Shown piece after piece: positions 1 to 8,820 of a stretch of 64,000 bases of DNA (the first letter of the stretch is position 1; every line of letters starts with the position of its first letter). The notes beneath the pieces are model-generated. The model made no database searches. It was not told where the DNA came from and was given only the letters and a program-made list of their open reading frames with translations. The stretch spans positions 4,650,001-4,714,000 of the forward strand of contig NZ_SAUN01000001.1 in NCBI RefSeq assembly GCF_004011505.1, written 5' to 3'. A program made the translations under genes and the position numbers. This stretch comes from Nonomuraea polychroma. GTDB lineage: Bacteria > Actinomycetota > Actinomycetes > Streptosporangiales > Streptosporangiaceae.

Positions 1-359
1 TACATCCTGCCGTGAAGCGGGAGCGCTGACGTGGGGCGGGAGTTCGAGCTACCTCAGGAGGCACGCATCGGACCGCCCAGGCCCGAACGGGCGCCCGTAG
101 GCGTGAGGGGCCCCGACCCCCGCATCCCCGGACCACGGGACACGATCCGCGCCGCCCGGGTACGGCGAGAACGCCGGGCGACCAGAACGCTCACACCGTT
201 CGGAGCGTTCGGCTGAGCACGCGCGACTCATGCTCAGTCCTTAGGAACGGTTCGGCGGGTCCATGATCGCTGCCCACCTCGTCTTCAAGGGCGAGGATCA
301 GGGGCCTGCGTGGCGGGAGTGGCTGGCACGTTCGCGCGTGAACGGGGCATGACGAGGGC
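1..359. other. Left-edge region without a supportable gene
   Basis: I find no convincing gene here. The first bases read in frame 1 as a four-codon tail ending in TGA at 13-15, which could be the end of an upstream gene but cannot be judged. Short overlapping ORFs exist on both strands but lack family resemblance and a ribosome binding site. The stretch before 360 presumably carries the promoter of the phosphodiesterase gene. Confidence 0.3.
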
Positions 360-842
360 ATGAAGGTCGTCGCATTGTCGGACACCCATGCGCCCAGGCG
401 CTGGCGCTCGTGCCCGCCCAGGGTCGCCGAGCACCTGCGGGACGCGGACGTCATCCTGCACGCGGGAGACGTCTGCGTCGCCTCGGTGCTGGACGAACTG
501 GCCACGTACGCGCCGGTTCACGTGGTGAAGGGCAACAACGACGGCCCCGACGTGGAGGCGCCGGAGACCCTTGAGCTCACTCTGGAGGGGCTGCGGGTGG
601 GCATGATCCACGACAGCGGCCCGGCCAAGGGCCGGCTGGCCCGTCTGCGCCGCCGGTTCCCGCAGGCGGACCTGGTGGTCTTCGGGCACTCGCACATCCC
701 GCTGGACGAGTCGGGCGAGGGCCTGCGGATCTTCAACCCGGGCTCGCCCACCGACCGCCGCCGCCAGCCGCACGGCACGCTCGGCCTGCTCACGATCGAG
801 GACGGTGTGCTGACCCGGGCCGAGATCGTGCCCGTCACGTGA
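360..842 (+). CDS. YfcE/MJ0936-type metallophosphoesterase
   Basis: 160 aa, the usual length for the small calcineurin-like phosphodiesterases of the YfcE/MJ0936 group, which cleave phosphodiesters with a two-metal centre in the cytoplasm. Metal-binding motifs appear in family order: SDTH near the N-terminus (residues 7-10), HAGDV around 39-43, GNND around 60-63, and GHSHIP around 107-112. The physiological substrate is unknown. The spacing of GAGG to the ATG is short, so the start is probable rather than certain. The gene converges on a decayed binding-protein gene; the two stop codons share the palindrome TCACGTGA at 835-842. Confidence 0.85.
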   Translation: MKVVALSDTHAPRRWRSCPPRVAEHLRDADVILHAGDVCVASVLDELATYAPVHVVKGNNDGPDVEAPETLELTLEGLRVGMIHDSGPAKGRLARLRRRFPQADLVVFGHSHIPLDESGEGLRIFNPGSPTDRRRQPHGTLGLLTIEDGVLTRAEIVPVT

Positions 843-1600
843 CGACGTCGTCGCGCGCCTTCTCCAGATTGGCCTTGAGCTCCTCCAGGACGTCGGCGTA
901 GCCCAGGTAGCTGTAGCGCTCGGCGGCGCGCCACGGATAGAGCTGGCCGGCCTTGACCGCGGGCAGCTTGGCCCAGGTCGGCTTCTTCGCCATCTCCTCG
1001 ATCGTCATCGACTGGGCGCGGGCGTCCACGAGGATCACGTCGGCCTGGTACTTGTCGGCGTTCTCCCAGCTCACGAGCTCCCAGAAGCCGCCTTCCGAGG
1101 GCTTCGGCGGGGAGACGACGTTCAGGCCCAGCTCGCCCCAGTACGTCGACGATCTCCAGCAAGGGCTTGCCGCTGTGCATCACGCCCACGGACGGCGCGA
1201 TCTGGTCGACGGCCGCGGCGGACTCCGCGGGGACTTACCAGAGCTTGTTCTTCTCGTACATGCCCGCCACGAGCACGTCGGGCTGGAGCGAGGCGTACTT
1301 CTCGACGTTGAACTCGCCGAAGGCGTTCCCGATCGACTCCACCTTCGTGATGTCGACCTCGCCCACCGCCCGGTCACGGCTGCCGTCCTTGAGCCGGTGC
1401 GGGCCGTACACCGCGATGGGGCGTACGCCGAAGTCCCACAGCGCGGCCGCCGAGTCGAACTGGGCCACGATGCGCTGCGGCCGCTGCGGCAGGGAGATGT
1501 TCTTGCCCCGGTCGTCGGTCCAGGTCCAAGGGCCCTGCCCGGCGGCGGAGGCCGGGGCCGAGGAGGCCGGAGCGGCGGGCCTGAGCGTGGTCCGGCGTGA
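835..1600 (-). pseudogene. Iron-siderophore (FecB/FepB-type) ABC binding protein, broken
   Basis: Three reading-frame pieces together spell a periplasmic-binding-protein-like domain of the TroA/FecB type. The N-terminal piece (below about 1590) contains WTDDRGKNISLPQRPQRIV, the middle runs through DVLVAGMYEKNKLW, and the C-terminal piece runs from about 1140 to the TGA at 835-837 with VILVDARAQSM and YPWRAAERYSYLGYADVLEEL. An in-frame TAA lies at about 1236-1238 directly after NKLW, and a frameshift lies near 1150. The signal peptide and lipobox cannot be found in frame, because a TGA lies just upstream. No permease or ATPase genes adjoin, so this is an orphan decayed siderophore-uptake lipoprotein. 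Confidence 0.75.
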
Positions 1601-1816
1601 TCACGCCGGCCGGTACCCCTTCTGCGGGACCGGAGGACGCCGTCCGTACGACCGGTGACGTAGCCCGGGCGGCGACGGCGGACGGATTCCGATTCCCGGC
1701 TACGGCAACATCCTGGAGTCCTTCGGGGCTTAAGGGGCGCGGTAAGGCCGCGGGAACGAGACCGTAAGCGCCCTCCAGCACAGTGATCCCAGATCACCGC
1801 AGAGAAGGGCAGAACG

Positions 1817-3109
1817 ATGAGCCAGCCGTACACCTCCACCCTCCAGGACGAGATCGCGCTCCCGGGCTTCACCGGCGCCGTGCACCGGCCGGGCCAGGAC
1901 GGCTACGACGAACTGCGCCGCTCGCTCAACCCCACGGTCGACGCCCGCCCGGCCCTCGTGGCCGAGGCGTACGGGGTGGCGGACGTGCGGGCGGCGCTGC
2001 TCACGGCGCGGGCGCACGGCGTGCCGTTCGCGGTGCAGTCGACCGGGCACGGCACGCATGCCGCGTGCGACGGCGGCGTGCTGGTCAGGACGTCGCCCAT
2101 GGCATCGGTGCTGGTGGACCCGGTCCGCCGGGTCGCGCGGGTGGGGCCGGGAGCACGCTGGAGCGCGGTGCTGGCCGCCGCCGCGCCGTTCGGCCTGGCG
2201 CCGCTGTCGGGGTCGGCGCCGTCGGTCGGCGTCACCGGGTACACGCTGGGCGGCGGCCTCGGCTGGCTGGCCCGCAAGCACGGGTTCGCCGCCGACAGCG
2301 TGGTGCGGGCCGAGGTGCTGCTGGCCGACGGCAGGCACGTCACGGCGAGCTCGAGCAGTCATCCCGAGCTGTTCTGGGCATTGCGCGGGGGCGGCGGCGG
2401 GTTCGGCGTGGTGACCTCGCTGGAGTTCCGGCTCTATCCGGTCTCGCGGGTGTACGCCGGTTTCGCGTACTTCCCCATCGAGGCGGCGGCCGGACTCGTG
2501 CACGCGTACCGGAGCTGGATCGACGACGCGCCCGACGAGATCAGCACCGCGGTGGTGCTCAAGCGGATGCCCGCCGGCGGGCCGCTGCCCGGACGGCACG
2601 TGGCGATGCTGAAGGTCATGCACGCCGGGGAGGCCGCCGAGGCCAGGCGGCTGCTGGCGCCGCTGTGGCGGGCGGCGGGCCCGGCGCTGCTGGACGAGAC
2701 CCGCGCGATGGCGTACGCGGACGCGGCGATGGGCGGCACCCCCAACCGGCACATGGACATGTTCGACACGGTCCCCGGCGAGGTCGCCGACATCCTCGTG
2801 CGGGCCGCCGAGACGGCGCAGACCGTGGAGATCCGGCACTGGGGCGGCGCGATGGGCCGCCCCGGACCGGACGCGGGCCCGGTCAGCCACCGGAGCACCA
2901 AGCTGTCGGTCATCGTGGACACGCCGGTGCCCGGCCTGGCCGAGGAACTGCGGCCGTACGCCAACGGCGGTACGTTCCTCAACTTCCTGTCCGACCCGCG
3001 GCGGACGGCGGACGCCTATGGGGCGGCGGACTACCGGCGGCTGCGGGACGTCAAGCGGGCCTACGACCCGGACGGCTTCTTCCGCGTCGGCCACGTCGTG
3101 CCCGCGTGA
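1817..3109 (+). CDS. FAD-linked oxidoreductase, berberine-bridge/BBE-like
   Basis: 430 aa. The N-terminal half is an FAD_binding_4 (PCMH-type) domain: an early histidine in the STGHGTH segment (about residues 75-81) is where this family attaches FAD covalently, and GVTGYTLGGGLGWLARKHG (about 137-155) is the classic flavin-binding loop. The C-terminus has the BBE signature in altered form (AYGAADYRRLRDVKRAYDPDGFF). Only one of the two flavin-linking residues (His) is clear; I do not see the usual second Cys. The substrate is unknown. An AGAAGGGC Shine-Dalgarno precedes the ATG. It is monocistronic and upstream of an oppositely oriented pair. Confidence 0.85.
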   Translation: MSQPYTSTLQDEIALPGFTGAVHRPGQDGYDELRRSLNPTVDARPALVAEAYGVADVRAALLTARAHGVPFAVQSTGHGTHAACDGGVLVRTSPMASVLVDPVRRVARVGPGARWSAVLAAAAPFGLAPLSGSAPSVGVTGYTLGGGLGWLARKHGFAADSVVRAEVLLADGRHVTASSSSHPELFWALRGGGGGFGVVTSLEFRLYPVSRVYAGFAYFPIEAAAGLVHAYRSWIDDAPDEISTAVVLKRMPAGGPLPGRHVAMLKVMHAGEAAEARRLLAPLWRAAGPALLDETRAMAYADAAMGGTPNRHMDMFDTVPGEVADILVRAAETAQTVEIRHWGGAMGRPGPDAGPVSHRSTKLSVIVDTPVPGLAEELRPYANGGTFLNFLSDPRRTADAYGAADYRRLRDVKRAYDPDGFFRVGHVVPA

Positions 3110-3203
3110 GCGGACCCTGCGTCCCGGCGATCATCAGGACGAGTGCCACGAGGGCGGGCGCGCCAGTCCAGCACGGTTCCTCCATGGGTCAACTGCCGCG
3201 TCT

Positions 3204-4166
3204 TCAGGCGATGGAGGACGGCCGGGCCATGTCGACTGCGCCGGCGGCGGGTATGAGCGTCATGAAGGAAGGCTTCGGCGCCCGGCCGGCATGCGCGTCA
3301 TCGAGCATGTGTGCGCGGATCCGGGCCTCGGTCAGCGCGGCAAGCGCCGCCCGGCCGGCGGGTGCGGGACGTACGGGGTCGAGGAGCGTCACCTCGACGG
3401 CGAGGCCCCGGGTGGCGGCCACCCGCAGCATTGAGGCCAGCAGCGAGTCGTCGCCGACGTAGCAGGCGCGGGTGGAGGTCACCGCGCCCTCGCGGTAACG
3501 CAGCGTCGCCGGGACCACCGCGGCGCCGGCGTCGATCGCGGCCTGGAACACGGCGGGGCGGAACCGGCCCATCTCGCGCCCGCACCAGGTGGTGCCCTCG
3601 GGGAAGGCGACCACGGTGTCGCCGGCCCGCAGCGCGCCCGCGACCGCCGCGACGGTCGCCGGCAGCGCGTACAGCCGCTCCCTGTCGATGAACAGCGCAC
3701 CGGAGCCGGCCACCAGCCGTCCGACGACGGGCCACCCGGCGATCTCCTGCTTGGCGAGCGGGCGCGACGGCACCGTGGCGGCGAGGACCAGCGGGTCCAG
3801 CCAGGAGATGTGATTGGCCACGACGAGGCCCGCCGCGCCGGGCGCTGCCGGCGCGGCCTCCACCCGGATGCCGAGTGCCCTGAGCAGCAGCCGCGCCCAC
3901 GCCCTCGTGATCGCCGCCCGCAGGCCGGCCGGTACCCGGCACGCCGCGAGGGACACCGGTATGCCGGCGAGGATCACGAGCAGCGCCACCGTCAGCCGCG
4001 CCGCCGTCCGGGGCAGCCCCGCGGCGGTGGCCGGGCCTTCCACGCAGGCGGCGGGCGTGCACGGGCCGACGGGCCGCCAGGGGTTGGCCTGGGCGGCGCC
4101 GCTCACCGGGCCGCTCACTGTGCCGCTCACCGGGCCCCTCACCGTGCCGCTCGCCGGGCCCCTCAC
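3204..4166 (-). CDS. 1-acyl-glycerol-3-phosphate-type acyltransferase (PlsC/OlsA-like)
   Basis: About 320 aa. It has the lysophospholipid acyltransferase motifs in order: NHISWLDP (block I, HX4D), then FIDR, then FPEGTT (block III), with a hydrophobic segment (VALLVILAGIPVSLAAC) before block I. I place the start at GTG 4164-4166, which overlaps the TGA of the upstream gene as GTGA, so translation is probably coupled. The first residues are a degenerate repeat of the form RGPxSGTV that looks unstructured. Next to an OlsB-like acyltransferase, the most economical role is the second step of ornithine lipid synthesis (lyso-ornithine lipid acylation), with general phosphatidic acid synthesis as the alternative. 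Confidence 0.8.
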   Translation of the reverse strand: MRGPASGTVRGPVSGTVSGPVSGAAQANPWRPVGPCTPAACVEGPATAAGLPRTAARLTVALLVILAGIPVSLAACRVPAGLRAAITRAWARLLLRALGIRVEAAPAAPGAAGLVVANHISWLDPLVLAATVPSRPLAKQEIAGWPVVGRLVAGSGALFIDRERLYALPATVAAVAGALRAGDTVVAFPEGTTWCGREMGRFRPAVFQAAIDAGAAVVPATLRYREGAVTSTRACYVGDDSLLASMLRVAATRGLAVEVTLLDPVRPAPAGRAALAALTEARIRAHMLDDAHAGRAPKPSFMTLIPAAGAVDMARPSSIA

Positions 4167-4897
4167 CGTGTCGCTCCCGGCGCGGTCTCTCCGAGGAAGT
4201 AACGCAGGTAGCGGTGGTTGACGCGGGCCATGGACAGCAGCACGAAGAAGTCGGCGGTGCCGAAGTCCCGGTCGTGGGCGGGCGCCCCGCACACCCAGGA
4301 CCCCAGCCGCAGGTAGCCGCGCAGGAGCGCCGGCGGGACGAACCGGTCACCGCGGGCCCCGCGCCGGCGGCCGCGCCACGGGTCGCGCGGCGTGACCCGG
4401 TACTCCTCCGGCCCGAGCGGCACCTGATCGACGACGGCCGCCGCGACCACGCCCTGGTCGTCGAGCGGCACCGAGCAGCAGCCGGCCAGCCACTGGTGGC
4501 CGCCTTCCGTCATGTACCGGGCGATGCCCGCCCACATGAGGGCCATCACCGCGCCGTCCCGGTGGTCGGGGTGCACGCAGGTGCGTCCGGCCTCGACCAG
4601 GCCCTTCCTGATCGGGGCGAGGTTGCGCAGGTCGAACTCGCCGTCGGAGTAGAGGCGGTCGGTCCGGCCCGGAGGCAGGAGCCGGTAGGTGCCGACGACC
4701 TCGGCGCCGTCGCGGACGAGGAGGTGGTCGCAGTAGGCGTCGAACCGGTCCGCGTCGAGGCCCGAGACGGGGCTGTCCAGGCGCGCCCCCATCTCCTCGG
4801 CGAAGACCTCGTACCGCAGTCGTTGCGCGGCCCGCAGGTCGGCTGCGCTGGTGGCCATGCCGACCGTGTACCGACCGGTGTCAAGAGAGATCGTCAT
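4163..4897 (-). CDS. OlsB-like ornithine N-acyltransferase (GNAT/hemolysin family)
   Basis: 244 aa. It matches the Acetyltransf_5 (OlsB/hemolysin) type of GNAT: an N-terminal RLRYEVFAEEMGA, a segment DAYCDHLLVRD, VVGTYRLLPP, then EAGRTCVHPDHRDGAVMALMW and the C-terminal LAGCCSVPLDD. OlsB transfers a 3-hydroxyacyl group from ACP to the alpha-amino group of ornithine. The coupled PlsC-type gene behind it supports a two-gene ornithine-lipid operon, which makes phosphate-free membrane lipids. It starts at ATG with AAGGA upstream. No phosphate-box-like element was recognised in the leader. Confidence 0.75.
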   Translation of the reverse strand: MTISLDTGRYTVGMATSAADLRAAQRLRYEVFAEEMGARLDSPVSGLDADRFDAYCDHLLVRDGAEVVGTYRLLPPGRTDRLYSDGEFDLRNLAPIRKGLVEAGRTCVHPDHRDGAVMALMWAGIARYMTEGGHQWLAGCCSVPLDDQGVVAAAVVDQVPLGPEEYRVTPRDPWRGRRRGARGDRFVPPALLRGYLRLGSWVCGAPAHDRDFGTADFFVLLSMARVNHRYLRYFLGETAPGATR

Positions 4898-4965
4898 GGG
4901 CGGGCGTCCTTCCCTGAAGGGGTCTCGCGCCTATGTCGACATGCGGAAATGACGGCCGCGTCGCG

Positions 4966-5061
4966 CTACGGGGGCAGGCAGGCGTCCGCGCGATGAACCT
5001 CGGGGCAGGCGTACCGGGAGAAGGTGACCGGCGGGGTGTCGGGGCTGCTGCACCGGCACAT
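4966..5061 (-). CDS. Doubtful 31-aa cysteine-rich ORF
   Basis: A reading frame from ATG 5059-5061 to TAG at 4966-4968 gives 31 residues with four cysteines (MCRC at the start, YACPE in the middle, DACLPP at the end). Almost every codon ends in G or C, as in real genes of this genome. There is no clear ribosome binding site, and the frame stays open upstream, so it may also be the 3' remnant of a larger lost gene. I do not recognise it. Confidence 0.2.
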   Translation of the reverse strand: MCRCSSPDTPPVTFSRYACPEVHRADACLPP

Positions 5062-5388
5062 CACACGCTGACCGGCGGGGCCACCCAAGTGAAGGACTCG
5101 TCCTGACAGCCATATCGGCAAATTGCCATATTCATAAATGGCAGAACCACGCGTGCGAGGAAAAGCCGCCGTACCGATGACGTAAACAGCCACCTCTCCA
5201 ATGGACGCCGTCAGGGCACAAAATACATCCATCGAGAAGTTTCGGTCACCGACGGCCGTCGTCGCACACCTTTGCACAGGTCTCCCCCGCATGTCTATAG
5301 GGGCCTTTCGACCTGCGGAGGTTCTGACAGGGAACGTTACGGATCGGGTCGACGTAGATATCAACTCTGCAACATTACGGTCAGGCAA

Positions 5389-5457
5389 TTTGTCCGAAAC
5401 ATTGGTCAATGATTCTATTCCGCACTAACTGGCGGCGCTGACCCTAGTTCGGACAAA
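5389..5457 (+). promoter_or_regulatory. Promoter region flanked by a perfect 10-bp inverted repeat
   Basis: TTTGTCCGAA at 5389-5398 and its exact reverse complement TTCGGACAAA at 5448-5457 flank a plausible sigma-70 type promoter (TTGGTC near 5402, TAACTG near 5426, spacing 18). The right arm ends directly at the Shine-Dalgarno AAAGGAG. This arrangement fits an operator pair for a dimeric regulator with looping, or an mRNA stem enclosing the leader. No regulator gene is adjacent. Confidence 0.45.
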
Positions 5458-5468
5458 GGAGAGCTGTC

Positions 5469-7199
5469 GTGTCCCACAGGCACAGATTTGGGAGATTCCT
5501 CGCGGCGGTGGCAGGAGGTGCGCTTCTGCTGTCGGCTTGCGGCCAGAGCGGCGGCGGCCAGGCGAGCAAACCCTCGGCCTCGGCGGCCGGTGCGGCGCAG
5601 ACCATCACCTATGCCGGTGAGCAGGAGTTCAACTCCTACAACAGCACGGCGGTGAACAACCTCGTCAACAGCACGGCCATGCAGCGGGTGCTGGCCGGCT
5701 TCTGGTACTACGGCCAGAACGGCGTCGTGACCCCGGACAAGGACTTCGGCACCTACACCAAGAGCTCCGACGACCCGTTGACGGTCGACTACGAGTTCAA
5801 CTCCAGCGCCGTCTGGTCCGACGGCACCCCCATCGACTGTGACGACGCCCTGCTGTTCTGGGCCGCCAAGTCGGGCAAGGTCAAGGGCTTCCAGGTCGAC
5901 GGCACCAGCGGCGTCGAGCTCGTCAAGGCCCCGGCCTGCAAGGCGGGCGACAAGAAGTTCACCTTCGAGTACTCGGAGCCGTTCGCCGACTGGGACAGCA
6001 ACGGCCCGGGGGCCGCGGACCTGCTGCCCGCTCACGTGGCCTACAAGGCCGCGGGCATGAGCGAAGCGGACTTCATCGCCGCGGTTCAGGCGGAGGACGC
6101 CAAGAAGCTGGAGGCGGTGATCAAGTTCTACAACGAGGGCTGGGTCATCGAGGGCGGCATCAAGGACATGTCGCTCTTCCCCGCCTCCGGCCCGTACAAG
6201 ATCTCCGCCATGGAGCCCGGCCAGTCGCTGACCCTCACCGCCAACGACAAGTGGTGGGGCCCCAAGCCCGCGACGCCGACCATCGTCATGCGCGTCATCT
6301 CGCAGGAGGAGCAGGCCCAGGCTCTGCAGAACCGCGAGGTCAACCTCATCGAGCCCCAGCCCAACCCGGACCTGCTCGCCCAGCTCGAAGGCATGCAGGG
6401 CGTCACCGTGAAGACCGGCGACCAGTACACCTACGAGCACCTGGACTTCAACTTCGAGGGTGCGTTCAAGGACAAGGCACTGCGCGAGGCGTTCGCCAAG
6501 TGCGTGCCCAGGCAGCTCATCGTGGACAACCTCATCAAGCCGCTGGCGCCGCAGGCACAGGTGCTGCAGGCCCGCACCAAGTTCCCGTTCGAGGCCGACT
6601 ACGCCACCGTCGCGCAGGGCAACGGCGCGGAGAACTACGCCCAGCCCGACATCGAGGGCGCCAAGGCGCTGCTGGAGAAGGCCGGCAAGGCCGGGATGGA
6701 AGTGAAGATCGGCCACAACCTGCCCAACCCCCGCCGCACCCAGGAAGTGCAGCTGATCGCGGACTCCTGCGGCAAGGCCGGTTTCAAGATCGTCGACGCC
6801 GGTGACGAGAAGTTCTTCGAAGCCGGCGGACCGCTGGCCACCAACACCTACGACGTCGCCCTGTTCGCGTGGAGCGGCTCGGCCGAGGTCAGCCAATGGA
6901 GCTCGACGTACACCACGGCCAAGGAGTGCAGCGAGGCCGGCAAGGAGAACAACAACGGCTGCTACTCCAACAAGGAAGTCGACGAGCTCATCAAGAAGCT
7001 CAACGGCGAGGTCGACAAGACCAAGCACCCCGCCATGATCGCCGAGATCGAGAAGCTGCTCTGGACGGACCTCGCCACGATCCCGCTGTTCGCCCACCCG
7101 GGCATGCTCGCGTGGGACGAGAAGCTGCAGGGCATCGTGCCGAACCCGGCGCAGTCGTCGGTGACCTGGAACATGGACAAGTGGACGCTGGCGCCCTAG
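5469..7199 (+). CDS. ABC transporter substrate-binding lipoprotein, SBP family 5
   Basis: 576 aa. The lipoprotein signal peptide ends in the lipobox LLSAC (Cys about 24), followed by a Gly/Ser/Ala-rich linker. The mature part has the features of family 5 (peptide/nickel/oligosaccharide) binding proteins: NLVNSTAMQRVLAGFWYY, YEFNSSAVWSDGTPIDCDDA, and a C-terminal EIEKLLWTDLATIPLF. It starts at GTG 5469 with GGAG 7 bases upstream. It is the first gene of a five-gene operon with two permeases and two ATPases. The ligand cannot be read from sequence; a peptide is the default guess. Confidence 0.9.
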   Translation: MSHRHRFGRFLAAVAGGALLLSACGQSGGGQASKPSASAAGAAQTITYAGEQEFNSYNSTAVNNLVNSTAMQRVLAGFWYYGQNGVVTPDKDFGTYTKSSDDPLTVDYEFNSSAVWSDGTPIDCDDALLFWAAKSGKVKGFQVDGTSGVELVKAPACKAGDKKFTFEYSEPFADWDSNGPGAADLLPAHVAYKAAGMSEADFIAAVQAEDAKKLEAVIKFYNEGWVIEGGIKDMSLFPASGPYKISAMEPGQSLTLTANDKWWGPKPATPTIVMRVISQEEQAQALQNREVNLIEPQPNPDLLAQLEGMQGVTVKTGDQYTYEHLDFNFEGAFKDKALREAFAKCVPRQLIVDNLIKPLAPQAQVLQARTKFPFEADYATVAQGNGAENYAQPDIEGAKALLEKAGKAGMEVKIGHNLPNPRRTQEVQLIADSCGKAGFKIVDAGDEKFFEAGGPLATNTYDVALFAWSGSAEVSQWSSTYTTAKECSEAGKENNNGCYSNKEVDELIKKLNGEVDKTKHPAMIAEIEKLLWTDLATIPLFAHPGMLAWDEKLQGIVPNPAQSSVTWNMDKWTLAP

Positions 7200-7225
7200 C
7201 CGTCCGATCATCCTGAACCAGCCGT

Positions 7226-7261
7226 GCGTGGGCCGGGCACCCGCAAGTCCCCGGCCCACGC
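7226..7261 (+). terminator. Intra-operon hairpin between binding protein and permease
   Basis: GCGTGGGCCGGG at 7226-7237 pairs perfectly with CCCGGCCCACGC at 7250-7261 (12 bp, loop 12). It lies between the binding-protein stop and the permease start. Such hairpins commonly stabilise the upstream mRNA or partly terminate, so that the binding protein is made in excess over the membrane parts. There is no U-run. Confidence 0.6.
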
Positions 7262-7298
7262 GCAAGCACATCGTCACCATGAACCAAGGGGGTAGCGA

Positions 7299-8807
7299 GT
7301 GATCGCCTTCATCTCCCGAAGACTGATCACCTCCTTCTTCGTCCTCCTGGCCGCCACCATGGTCATCTACGGGCTGACGGCGCTCGCGGGCGACCCGCTG
7401 GAGGACTTGAGAGAGCTTCCGGGTCCGGACCGGGAAAGGAGGATGGCCGACCGCATCGACCGGATGAACCTCGACGTCGCCCTTCCGCTGAGGTACCTGG
7501 CCTGGCTCGGCAACCTGTTCCGAGGAGACCTCGGCGTCAACCGCGACGGACAGGACGTGGCCGTGCTGCTCGGCGCGGCCCTGTCGGCGACGCTCCAGCT
7601 CGTCGTGGCGGCCACCGTGCTCGCGGTCGTCATCGGCGTGCTCGTGGGCATCGTCTCGGCGCTGCGGCAGTACAGCGCCTTCGACTACTCGGTCACCTTC
7701 GCCGCCTTCGTCTGCTTCTCGCTCCCGCTCTTCTGGGTCGCGGTGATGCTCAAGCAGTACATCGCCATCGAGTTCAACGACTGGCTGCGCGATCCCGTCA
7801 TCCCGCCCGCCGTCATCGGCTCGGTGGCCCTGGTCGGCGGCCTCGCCTGGGCGGCGCTGGCCGTGGGCGACCGGCGGCTCAGGCTCGCCGCGTTCGGTGC
7901 GGGCGCCGCCGTCACGGCCGTGACGCTGGCGCTGCTCTCGGCGACGCGCTGGTTCGCCGATCCGGGCATCGGACTCTTCGCGCTGGCCGTCCTCGCGGGA
8001 GGCACGGCGATCGGGCTGACCGTGCTGATCTCCGGACTGCAGTACCGGGGCCCGCTCTACGCGGCCCTGGCGGCCGCGGGGATCGGCGTGCTCCTGTCCG
8101 AGGTCCTGGATCCCGTGCTGGCCGACCCCGGCTGGCTGGGGATCTTCGGGCTCGCGCTCGTCACCGTGGCCGTCTGCGCAGGACTCGGGTACAGCCTCGG
8201 CGGCCTGCTCCGCCGGCAGGCGATCACCGCCGCCGTGCTGACCGGTTTGGTCACCGGCGGGCTGATCTTCGTCGACCGGATGTTGCGCGGCTTCGCCGCC
8301 TACAGCGAGCGGGTGCGCGGCCGCCCCATCTCGACGATCGGCTCGCGCACCCCGAACTTCACCGGCGACTTCTGGCAGACCAACCTGGACGCGGCCGGCC
8401 ACCTCCTGCTGCCGACCATGGCGCTGATCCTGATCTCGCTGGCGACGTACACGCGTTACAGCCGCGCCAGCATGCTCGAGGTGATGAACCTCGACTACGT
8501 GCGCACCGCACGGGCCAAGGGGCTGCCCGAGCGCACGGTGATCACCAAGCACGCCTTCCGCAACGGGATGATCCCGATCACCACGCTGATGGCCTTCGAC
8601 TTCGCGGGCGTGATCGGCGGCGCCATCGTGACCGAGAACGTCTTCGGCTGGCAGGGCATGGGAAGCCTGTTCCTCCAGGGGCTCCAGCAGGTGGACCCGG
8701 CCCCGGTCATGGCGTTCTTCATCGTCTCGGGGACCGCCATCGTCGTCTTCAACATGCTGGCCGACATCGTCTACGCCTATCTCGACCCGCGGATCAGGCT
8801 GTCATGA
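7299..8807 (+). CDS. DppB-type ABC transporter permease with internal extension
   Basis: 502 aa; DppB/OppB permeases are usually 310-340 aa. The N-terminus (FISRRLITSFFVLLAATMVIYGL) and the C-terminal half with the ATPase-contacting EAA loop (RTARAKGLPERTVITKHAFRNG, about residues 405-426) are typical. Between them, roughly residues 165-330, is an extra block of hydrophobic segments that reads as about five further transmembrane helices. The start is GTG at 7299 (GGGGGTAGC upstream). It is the second gene of the operon, and the gap to the next permease is 13 bases. Confidence 0.85.
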   Translation: MIAFISRRLITSFFVLLAATMVIYGLTALAGDPLEDLRELPGPDRERRMADRIDRMNLDVALPLRYLAWLGNLFRGDLGVNRDGQDVAVLLGAALSATLQLVVAATVLAVVIGVLVGIVSALRQYSAFDYSVTFAAFVCFSLPLFWVAVMLKQYIAIEFNDWLRDPVIPPAVIGSVALVGGLAWAALAVGDRRLRLAAFGAGAAVTAVTLALLSATRWFADPGIGLFALAVLAGGTAIGLTVLISGLQYRGPLYAALAAAGIGVLLSEVLDPVLADPGWLGIFGLALVTVAVCAGLGYSLGGLLRRQAITAAVLTGLVTGGLIFVDRMLRGFAAYSERVRGRPISTIGSRTPNFTGDFWQTNLDAAGHLLLPTMALILISLATYTRYSRASMLEVMNLDYVRTARAKGLPERTVITKHAFRNGMIPITTLMAFDFAGVIGGAIVTENVFGWQGMGSLFLQGLQQVDPAPVMAFFIVSGTAIVVFNMLADIVYAYLDPRIRLS

Positions 8808-8820
8808 AGGAGAAGCACCC

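Larger units (their letters stand above)
4898..5468. other. Long intergenic region with dpp promoter
   Basis: 571 bases between the divergent OlsB-like gene and the ABC operon. The right half (5100-5440) is clearly AT-richer than the window average. It holds the dpp-type promoter with its inverted repeat (listed separately) and one doubtful 31-codon cysteine-rich ORF (listed separately). No other gene is supportable. Confidence 0.5.

Noticed and set aside
4966..5409. 147-codon minus-strand frame in the AT-rich intergenic region
   Set aside because: Its upstream two thirds have poor codon use and overlap the dpp promoter; only the last 31 codons look gene-like.
5415..8552. Very long minus-strand reading frame (over 1000 codons) opposite the binding-protein and permease genes
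   Set aside because: It mirrors real genes on the plus strand, has arginine/glycine/valine-biased composition and no family features; a high-GC antisense artefact.
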